Source: Muraenolepis orangiensis
Taxonomy: Eukaryota > Chordata > Actinopteri > Gadiformes > Muraenolepididae
Assembly: GCA_027704905.1 (NCBI GenBank)
Contig: CM051016.1
Location: 17,350,538-17,414,537 of the forward strand
Length of the DNA: 64,000 bases
Reading direction: 5' to 3'
Position numbers and translations under genes: made by a program. The notes beneath the pieces were generated by a model. It did not search any database. It saw only the letters and a program-made list of their open reading frames with translations, and was not told the origin of the DNA. The first letter of the stretch is position 1; each line of letters opens with the position of its first letter. Positions 1 to 64,000 of the stretch are shown one piece after another.

Positions 1-1405
1 CAGTTGGACAGAACAGACTTATTAACGAGTTTCAAAAGGTTCGTTAACACTCGAGCCAAAGTTAAGCTACGAGAAAGTTTCAAATGCACACAGACAGTTT
101 TAAACCCCGTTTGGTTTTTGTATATCTAATAATAAGCCATGGCTCATTAGCGCCAACACTGAAATGCATTGCTAATGATCACGCCTCATTTTCATACTTC
201 ATATACTGACCTGAAGGCATTCAGCGCATTTTCATAACAAGTTTGACTAGAACCATTAAAAACAGCCTTGAGTCGTATAGGATAGCGCGCGGCAAAGCGG
301 TACGATTTTCGAATATATACAGTATAAATACGCAAATATATTGGTTGTGAAAAGTGAGGGCAGGTCACCATTTTAATATGCGGTACACACAAAACCAGAA
401 CAGTGCTATTATTATTATATGCAGTTATTATTATTTTATTATTATCTACCGTGGCGGCTTTTAAGGTTATGGTCGCTAACAGACAAACAAGGCTGAGTCA
501 CGCTGCCTCGAAACGCTGGAAAATGTAACTTAAGATGAAGATGAGATGAATCTTAATAAAACATAGAAGAAAGATACAGGAAAAGTTGCATCGTATGTTT
601 GAGGAATAAAAACGGAATTAACAATGTTATTACAATTTTACAATTACATTCATTATGCCGGAAGCTGAAAGGATGCCATTAAGTACATACTTAGAGCAGC
701 AGATATGAATGAATGAAGGGAGTGAATCCTGCTCAAAGCGAGATATTCATTTTAACGTTGCTATTCCTCCGCCCTTCAGGGAGACGGGCAGTTAGTCTGT
801 TCTCATGGAGCTCTTTCATGTTTCTCCACCTTTTGTCACACGACGACAAACCCGACGGAGAAGAGACGCTCCCACCGGAGCGTCGGAACGCATCAATGGA
901 CTCTGCAAACAAACCACCACCACCTCCTCGACGAGGAGGAGGACGAGTTCAAAGCAGCAGCGTTTTAATCGCATTATTACGTTTTTCCCAGACGGACATT
1001 TGTTTTTGGACTCCAAGCATTTTTATTGTTAAATTGCCATTTTATGTTTCTTATCTTCCCCGTGCAGTGTCATGGCTGAATTTAATAGCACACACCGTTT
1101 ATTGGAGTTCAGACAAATTTGATATCCGCGGTTCATTACAGTACACACAGACACAGTTAGAGGAGTACAACTTTTTTTTTGTCCAACCTTCTGGACATCT
1201 TTGAATATAAATAAAAAATTTGATTAGAAAATGTACCAAAACCCCTGCTGGATATACATTCACATACAAACAGACAAAGAAACACATCTCGGTAGAAGAA
1301 GAACAACAACCACAACTATTGGTACAATTATCTTAAGAGTAGAAGAATGACAACAACAACAGTTTTGGTCTGGCTCCTGGGGGTCCAGGGCTGGCTCCAG
1401 GACCC
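1..1405. other. Left-edge intergenic sequence
   Basis: No coding exon, RNA gene or clear mobile element was recognised here. The sequence is AT-rich at the start, with an ATT-rich patch near 410-445, and becomes GC-richer toward the minisatellite that begins at 1406. The plus-strand frame open at 713-1204 has no recognisable domain, is overlapped by other short open frames, and was not accepted as a gene. Confidence 0.5.
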
Positions 1406-1646
1406 CTCCTCCTCGGGGCTCCAGGCCAGGGCCCCTCCTCCTCGGGGCTCCAGGCCAGGGGCCGTCCTCCTCGGGGCTCCAGGCCAGGGCCCCTCCTCCT
1501 CGGGGCTCCAGGCCAGGGGCCCTCCTCCTCGGGGCTCCAGGCCAGGGGCCCTCCTCCTCGGGGCTCCAGGCCAGGGGCCGTCCTCCTCGGGGCTCCAGGC
1601 CAGGGGCCCTCCTCCTCGGGGCTCCAGGCCAGGGGCCCTCCTCCTC
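1406..1646. repeat. 29-bp GC-rich minisatellite
   Basis: Eight full copies of a 29-bp unit start at 1406, 1435, 1464, 1493, 1522, 1551, 1580 and 1609, followed by a 9-bp partial copy at 1638-1646. Copies differ by one or two bases. The array begins exactly at the stop codon of the minus-strand 72-codon ORF, so it would be the start of that gene's 3' UTR. Because 29 is not a multiple of three, the long open frames crossing it cycle through all three readings and are not coding. Confidence 0.95.
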
Positions 1647-1863
1647 AGCACAGGGGCTTGCAGTGCCTCATGTTCTGAGCACACTTGCGGCCTACGTTGG
1701 CCCCCTCCAGGAGCAGGTCGGACAGCCGGTCCAGGCCCACGCAGGTGGTGAGGGGGCTGATCAGACCGTAGAGACCGCCCAGGGCGATGCTGATGGGCCA
1801 GCCAAAACACAGCAGGATCACCAGCCACATGACGGCCCAGATACATGACCCGCAACCGGCCAT
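1645..1863 (-). CDS. Small hydrophobic cysteine-rich protein, 72 aa, unnamed
   Basis: The ORF runs ATG to TGA and encodes 72 residues. Residues 8-35 are a long hydrophobic stretch interrupted by a Gly-Trp-Pro turn at 21-23 and followed by Gly-Gly and Ser-Pro. It could form one membrane helix or a re-entrant hairpin. Cysteines lie at 4, 7, 19, 41, 61, 68 and 72 (the last residue), so acylation is possible. The tail from residue 45 looks amphipathic and basic. Third codon positions are overwhelmingly G or C, as in the neighbouring aqr exons, and this is the main evidence for coding. Just upstream of the ATG a long C-run ends in a possible acceptor (CAGACTAG), so the coding region may begin at or near the start of a second exon, with an untranslated first exon farther right. 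I do not recognise the family and assign no function. A chance ORF is possible but unlikely given the codon bias. Confidence 0.65.
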   Translation of the reverse strand: MAGCGSCIWAVMWLVILLCFGWPISIALGGLYGLISPLTTCVGLDRLSDLLLEGANVGRKCAQNMRHCKPLC

Positions 1864-2249
1864 CCTAGTCTGGGGGGGGGGGGGTCTAATATTAGCATTT
1901 TGGATGGTGTGTCACAGGTGAGTCAATACATCAACAGAATCATTGAGTGCAGTTTTTTTTAAGAGCAGAAGCACACAACGTACGTTTGACGAGACATACA
2001 TGTTACACCCAGGTGTGTACAAAAAAAAGAACTGTTTTACAGACGATAAAAACCCCAAAAATGTACAAGGAGAGAAGTTGGATTTACACACATGAACAGA
2101 ATTAACGACACATGAAGCGGTGATGAATATCAGCAGCAGAGTCTATGGCCGATAAGAGGAGGCACCCATCTTCAAATCTGTGATTTGAAAGGCTGCGATT
2201 GGTCCATATTTACTAAATAGTACATATTTGACTAGCCTAACTAGTGTCT

Positions 2250-2474
2250 TACTAAGTGTTTGCTTGTTAGTTAGTTAGATATCTTTCTATTGTTTGCCAA
2301 CTTATTGTACTTCTACCTGAGCACTGGTTCAGTTCTTGGAGACTTGTTAGGAATGAAATGCACTTTTGACTTCTGGTGACGAGTTGTTCTCTTACCTTCC
2401 TTTGTTGAAACACACTACTGTAAGTCTCTTTGGATAAAAGCGTCTGCTAGATGACTGTAATGTAATGTAATGTC
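2250..2474 (+). mobile_element. Teleost SINE-like element, 3' part
   Basis: The 3' end (about 2420-2474) reads as the classic teleost tail: TAAGTC, TTTGGATAAAAGCGTCTGCTA, then a repeated TGTAA tail. I associate this tail with tRNA-derived fish SINEs such as the HE1 type, from memory. The left boundary is approximate. Diverged relatives occur near 4095, 22640, 28895 and 29855. Confidence 0.6.
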
Positions 2475-2567
2475 ACATGCCTGGCCACGCCCCCCTGACA
2501 GGACAGCACCCCCTGTGTTCATGGCTAATGTGATAATAAGCGTAATTTAGCTGACAACATTCATTAT

Positions 2568-2625
2568 ATGATTAGATTAGATTCAAATGTATTGTCATTG
2601 CACAGTACAAGTACAGTACAGCGAA
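2568..2625 (+). mobile_element. Short retroelement tail fragment
   Basis: A GATTAGATTAGATT run is followed by ATTGTCATTGCACAGTACAA and a short ACAGCGAA end, a pattern common at the 3' ends of fish non-LTR elements. The related phrase TCAATTGTCATTGTACATAC occurs near 3223. Too short to classify. Confidence 0.4.
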
Positions 2626-4094
2626 TTAATCTACATGACAGTGGTGACTCTTTGATTATGTGTATTGTAGCTATATTCCGCATGGCAGACAGCAGCCAAA
2701 ATAATTATTATGACCAGCAATGAAACAAGGATCATCTCTATGCACTTTAAGGTTTCTTCAAAATATATCCGCACTGGATTTAGTTCGTTTTGGGTACACA
2801 TATTTAATTAACTCATTGTAGTAGTTCACCCCCCCCCCCCCCCCCACCCCTCTGCTGAAATCTATAGATCGAAAAACATTGACAAAGTGATAATGCTATC
2901 GTCGTCGGATAGATGTGAAGAGCGGTCTGTTTAAGGTGCTGATGTCTAGTGCGCCTGAACCCATGTGGTCATTTCCTGTTGTGACACAAAGAGGGGTTTG
3001 GTTTGGTTTGGTTTGGTTTTTGCATCACATGAGTGCATCTTGTGCTTCACTTCCAGTCACAATGGGACAAACCGCTACTAAACCACAGCTATTTACCAAA
3101 TACAGACTACTTGGTTAATTATTATTACTCTCTCCAGTAAAATTCATTATTTCACTGTAGAAGCCTTCTAAGATTTAATTTAACACCAAATGCTCAAAGT
3201 AAACTCCTTTTCAAAAAGAAAAGTCAATTGTCATTGTACATACAATACTGTACATCACCAATACAAGTTTGCTTTAGCTCTATAAGTGATAACAACACAT
3301 TGAACAGAGAACACATCCTATGTACTTTTTGAAAACACTCTTAACTCACTCCTGAGAGACACGGTCAAACTGTTCCTCTTGCATGCAATTAGTTCCTCTA
3401 ACACACACACACAGTCCATGCAGCGAGGGGGTTAGAGAACAGAGTAGCTATTAACCTAATGAATACCTGCCGTGTGACTAGAAAAGACATGTTCACCTTC
3501 AGCAGTGCAAAAGTTTCCTCAGAGAGCGAGAGAACGGGCGAGCAGCTTTATCTTCTCCCCAACGTCTGGTCTGAGTAGATTTCCCTTGCGGTTCCTCACT
3601 GTCCTTCTCGGTAGCTCCTGGATGGACGGTCTCGCTTCGCCACCTCCCAGCCGATGACTACCCCCCCCCCCCCCCCCCTATTAACGAGCACACAATAACA
3701 ACAAGGTGCAAGACAGCTGGATTCCTGAGGGGCCGAGCTGGAAGAGAGCAGGAATTTAGCAATTTGCCAGAAGCAGCAGCATACCACACACACACAGTAA
3801 TGATATTACACAATGTGACCGTGTGTGTGTGTGACCAGAGCGTGACTTGTGTCACGGGTTTGCGCAACATTGCGGTGGAAAATTGCATAACTGGTGCACT
3901 ACGGATGACTTATCCAGGGCTTCATCCTGATCTGATTTGAACATACTGATTCAATGATTAAACATTCTTTGTTGGTTAGATTCAGGCCAAATCCATAACC
4001 AAAGACTCAATTATATAAAACTAGCCTTGATTCTGGTAGTCATTTGGCTACACTAATTCCTGGACCTTCACAATGTATTAAGTGGACTCTTGTA

Positions 4095-4215
4095 TCCAAA
4101 GCAAATGATAGCCATAGATTTTTAGATAAGACATCCTTAATGAGAAGGTAGGGGTCGAAGCATATTGCTCAAGGAGATCGGGGTTTGAACCCACCACCCT
4201 TTGACCTCTTGTCTA
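4095..4215 (-). mobile_element. Diverged SINE-like fragment
   Basis: The segment reads ATCCAAAGC, then a spacer, TTGCTCAAGG and GGGTTTGAACCCACC. This is the reverse-oriented layout of the same teleost repeat seen at 28893-29135. It is heavily diverged. Confidence 0.4.
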
Positions 4216-4854
4216 ACCTGACCTGTCCTGCATGTAGTTCCTTTAAGGGGGAGGGGGGGGTCACCATTAAACAGCATGTCTGTATCACCGCTGTCAGACA
4301 GCTATCAGACGGCCGGAGCCAGCCCGGCTAGTTAAAAGTTAAAACCCTGTGTGGTAGTCTGCAGACGAAGGACATATGCAGAACAAAACCACGGCAAGGC
4401 CCTGCGCTCCGAAACCGAGCCGACATTACATAATAGTCTTCTGATGGTCATCATTACAATACGCATTTGCACCACAGCGGCGACCAACGCCAACATGGCC
4501 CTTGGAAGCAGGTGGTTTTCACTTTCACTTTCGGTTTCATGTATGACCTCAACTTTGACTGTCAAGTCGAGTGCGGTATGTGGAGATATGAGCAGCGAAA
4601 GGTTTGAAGAACCAGCGAGACAATTGGACATTAGTGGAATGCTGGTTCAACGGCAGCCAATCAGATGCTCAGACTCCAGTTGTGCTTAACGAGGGTGGGG
4701 GGGGGGATAAACTAATCATGTCATGAATCATGACAGGGGGAGATTTCTAGGAATCCCTAAAACACAGCAATGACGTCGTAGAGAACATGTCACAAAAGGA
4801 AATCTGCATAAAAAAAATAAAACAAGACTTGCTGTTTGTGAAAAAACATTGAAT

Positions 4855-4860
4855 TTTATT
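4855..4860 (-). terminator. aqr poly(A) signal
   Basis: The minus strand reads AATAAA here, about 375 nt downstream of the aqr stop codon. A T-rich stretch and TGT-containing sequence follow within about 30 nt, as expected around a cleavage site at about 4825-4845. It is the best candidate for the end of the aqr transcript; no transcript evidence was available. Confidence 0.6.
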
Positions 4861-5083
4861 AGAAAATAACAAAAAACAAATAGGGTTTACAAAATCCGTT
4901 TCAGGAATGAAGAACATAAGGAATCGACAGACTAACATTATGCTCATGTGTGTCCCCTTGTGTGTTTGTGGCTTTCGGTAGAAAATACAAATCTAAAATA
5001 GACCAAGATGGCTCTACTCATTATTTGTCTTGTCTACAGGGAGAGTTAGACAGCTGCATCCCATAGAACCATGTAGGCCAGGA

Positions 5084-5097
5084 GTCAGACAGAGAGA

Positions 5098-5129
<32 letters not shown>

Positions 5130-5157
5130 CAGAGAGAGAGACAGAGAGAGAGACAGA

Positions 5158-5230
<73 letters not shown>
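5084..5230. repeat. (GA)n/(GACA) repeat in the aqr 3' UTR
   Basis: An almost pure AG repeat broken by AGAC units begins five bases past the aqr stop codon. On the mRNA it is a roughly 145-nt (UC)n tract with UGUC interruptions, a potential binding site for pyrimidine-tract proteins. Confidence 0.9.
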
Positions 5231-5234
5231 CTCT

Positions 5235-61019
<55,785 letters not shown>

Positions 61020-63168
61020 CTGCAAGGAGAGACAGAGGTGTTGGTTAGGTGAAGGGGAAATAAAAAGGGCGGTATAAGCAATAAAACAACAAACAAACTA
61101 AAAAACTCAGGGCACTGCAATCTGTTTCAAATGAAGACCCGTACTTTATATCCATAACACTGTACGGATCAATAGTGCACTAAGGGGTTATTTCTGTGCC
61201 AACAGAATCCTACAAAAAGCAAAAAGGTATTGATTCTTTTAAAAAGGTAAAACGTTACGGCTTGGACAGGAGGGAAATGTAACCATTTCCATTAGTAGTA
61301 CTAAAAAACAAAAAACTAAAAGAAAAGAAAACCCCCGAGATCAATGACTTGATGATTTTCGTATGTCATCCAACTACCACTTCTGCTTCTCGTCGGGCCA
61401 CCGACACACGGTTCCAAATTGCCACACATTTAGCACCACCGACTGGCTCACCCGACACAACCCAAGTGAGGCAAAAGCGTGTGTGTTTCCCCCCCCCCTC
61501 AATGCAGCATGAAACCATAGAAGAGGATTCGCTCCGACACTGGAGCTGCCAACGTCCTGCTGTGTCAGCGTGTTAGGAGACTGCAGCGCATTGATGCGGA
61601 TTATGACCATCAAAGTCCATGTTCGTCTAAGAGGCGCGCGCGCGTGCGTGCGTGTACGTATGTGTGTGCATTTGCATGTGTGTGTTCTTATGTGTCCGTG
61701 TGTCTGCAATGGCTGTATACGTTTACGCGTGCGTGTGTGTGTGTGTGTTGTTGTCAGTCCAAGGCCACTCTTCGTGATGTCGTGTTTGCCCACTTGTTAG
61801 TGAAGGTGGGGGGGGGGGGTGGTGGTGGGGGCAGAGGACCTCCTCCTCCTCCGCCTCTTACTAGGTGGTGATAAGGAAGAGGTGGTGGAAGAGGAAATGC
61901 TGCGGTCTACATGACTCAGGTGCCCGGTATGGGTCATGCCGGCCTGCTCTTCATCTCCTCCTCCTCCTCCTCCTCTCTCTCTTCCTCTTCGTTACGAGGC
62001 AACAGCAACTCACTGGGCGGTGTGCAGATGAGAGGAGACTGGACCAGGTCAGGGCTGACAGCTGAGCCACTGGCAGGGAGAAGGTAAGCTGGCTGGGACA
62101 CGCCGCTCCTCGGGAGGAGGGATCGGTGTCTAATGGCTCCCCCCCTCTCCCCCATCTCTCTCTCTCCCTCCCTGACCTCCCCGGCTGGCTCATTAGCGTG
62201 ACCTCCAGTGATCTCTACAGTGGCAGTTTTAAAGTCCGCCTCGCATAAACAATGTCATCGTGCAAAAGTCCCGCTACGACGGCACACATTCCCTCGATGA
62301 TGAATGCAATGAATAAACAAGCGTTGGGTTATTAAAGTCATCATTTACGACAATGAGGATGTGCCTACTGGCACCAGACAGGCCAGAAGGAACTTCCAAA
62401 AACGATGTTGTGGCACAGCATGGAGAAGCCAAGTGTCAAGTGATGAGGTTCCTTGATGGATTCATAAACTGTACCTAGTTAGGTCATAGGTCATAGCTTT
62501 CAAGTAAGATGGTTAATACAATTTATAAAAACGGCCCTCCTCTCCAGAGTCGTGTCAGTTCTGGAAAACACAGCGCTTCTTAATTTTCATGGGATTAAAA
62601 AATAATTAAAACATACCGTTGAATATTACATTCCATTTCTGGCAAGTTCGTTCCGCTAGATGCCACTCCGATTGCACACGATGCACTTTGAATAAACTGG
62701 ACTTTAAGCGAGCACACTGGAAAGTGTCTTGGTACGGGTAGTGGAACCCCCTAACGACCTAGTCCACAGTGTGTCAGGTTGGCTTAGCCAACGGTACTCC
62801 TGCCAAAAATGAGACCGGGGGGGCCTGCAAGCAACCGACAAAATGTCAAAACATTGTGTGCCCGAGTGGAGACCGAAACGTCGCTTCCGGAGAACACCTC
62901 GATACCGGCAGCGTCGTCGCTCGTCAGCGCTGTGCTCGGGACTTATTAGGCGTTTTAAAAAGTGTGCGAATCTCGGCGAATGTGTGTGTGTGTGTGTGTG
63001 TTCTCTGAAAGTCACCGCGTGTGGGATGACCCGACACACCGGAAGCAATGTTTGAGTATTCCGACGCGGGTTAAACGGTCTCAAAATGTTGCTTGTGTCG
63101 CAATGTTTTTCCCTTTTCTTTCGATTGCGCCGAGGACACCCCTCATGTTTTATTGAACTGAAAGGGGG

Positions 63169-63265
<97 letters not shown>

Positions 63266-63271
63266 TGTGTG

Positions 63272-63303
<32 letters not shown>

Positions 63304-64000
63304 TCGCGGTAATGCCGCGTCGGTGTTTTTCCCGAGGCGACTTAAGCAGATAAATTCTGAGCGGCGGCTGACGAGGAGCTTAGCCGGCCAGGGTAGCATA
63401 GCAGGGAATAAACCGCTGTTGGCTTAAAGTGGTTTGTGTGAGAAAGTGCCCCGGCTGAATAGCATCGGCTAATTCGGGAGGTGCACCCCACTCCACGCCC
63501 GCAGAGAGGGTGCTCCGGTGACAGGCCGTTGGGGAACAGTCGAAAGATTGCCCGCTTAGCTAATTCAGAGAGAGAGGGGGGGGCAGAATGTAGCAGTCGT
63601 AAACCGTGTCTCCAAAACGGAGAATATTTTTCCAAACAGGAGTTTAGGCAGGCCGGTGGAAGTGAGCCCTGAGCGGGGCTCACTACAAGTGTTTATCACT
63701 TTTTCGCCCGAGTCGCCTTAAACTAAGGCCTCGATTCGAGGAGGAACTGCCAAACCACAAATTCAATGACTAATATGTTATTTTCCCGAGGCTTGTGGAA
63801 TGCCAGGGAAAATGTGATTTAACGCTCTTGTTGTGGAAGGACAAAGAGACCAGAAAGAAAACAAACAAACACCTTGTCCCCTTACTCCCACGGAACAGCT
63901 ACACAGAGCCGGTTTGTCACTCCAAACAAGGGCTGTTTAGCGTATCTAGTGGACCAGCGGCGTCGGATAAACACAGCTGTTCAAAGAGTTTACTCTCCAG
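61020..64000 (-). other. Intron upstream of aqr exon w1 (to window edge)
   Basis: I looked for the preceding conserved AQR segment (the family's VDTRESLVKFFGPLS region) and did not find it, so this is intron. It contains TG runs (61640-61750), G-runs (61808), (CTC)n near 61950, and (TG)n 63172-63300. No other gene was recognised. Confidence 0.7.
63172..63300. repeat. (TG)n microsatellite with GGTG interruptions
   Basis: About 128 bp of TG broken by two GTGGTG interruptions near 63258 and 63271. Confidence 0.96.

Larger units (their letters stand above)
1866..4830. other. Intergenic region between the 72-aa ORF and aqr
   Basis: No exon was recognised. It contains retroelement tails (about 2250-2474, 2568-2625, 4095-4215), C-runs at 2829-2846 and 3661-3678, and short CA/TG runs near 3405 and 3820. 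A 5' untranslated exon of the 72-aa gene could lie here but cannot be located by eye. Confidence 0.5.

Noticed and set aside
713..1204. 163-codon plus-strand open frame
   Set aside because: No domain, no codon bias like the real exons, and several overlapping open frames on both strands.
1328..1855. 175-codon minus-strand frame across the 29-bp minisatellite
   Set aside because: It overlaps the 72-codon ORF in another frame and consists mainly of repeat-derived Gly/Pro/Glu sequence.
61020..64000. Possible upstream aqr exons or promoter
   Set aside because: No match to the preceding conserved AQR segment in any minus-strand frame; the sequence reads as intron.

Overview
This is eukaryotic, almost certainly teleost fish, nuclear DNA. 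The evidence is split genes with GT-AG introns, tails of teleost SINE/LINE-like repeats, and a very high load of (CA)n/(TG)n microsatellites, many over 150 bp. That microsatellite density resembles what is known for codfishes (Gadiformes), but the lineage call is only an inference. There is no operon, phage, CRISPR array or bacterial gene.

The window is dominated by one gene on the minus strand, aqr (intron-binding spliceosomal helicase aquarius). I could place 22 consecutive coding exons between 61019 and 5235. Every junction is GT-AG and every reading phase matches the next exon, giving 1146 contiguous residues. These run from the end of the N-terminal helical region through both RecA helicase domains to an acidic, lysine-rich C-terminus and the stop codon. 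A poly(A) signal lies at 4855-4860. The first exons (roughly 370 residues in the family) and the promoter lie beyond the right edge; 61020-64000 is intron.

Left of aqr, also on the minus strand, a 72-codon ORF (1863-1645) with strongly GC-ending codons encodes a small hydrophobic, cysteine-rich protein that I cannot name. Its stop codon touches a 29-bp GC-rich minisatellite. The rest of 1-4850 is intergenic with retroelement tails.

The introns hold most of the sequence. The largest (33005-47237) contains a 9.3-kb array of six copies of a roughly 1.26-kb unit, interleaved with six copies of a roughly 212-bp hairpin-rich unit. Other introns hold minisatellites with units of 16, 32, 34, 35, 45 and 58 bp, a 394-bp tandem duplication, a 172-bp tandem duplication, and two related segments flanking one exon. 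Many repeats sit directly against splice sites: CA or GU repeats just downstream of donors, long C-runs upstream of acceptors, and a TGCATG-rich tetranucleotide array next to one donor. These are the most testable observations in the window.
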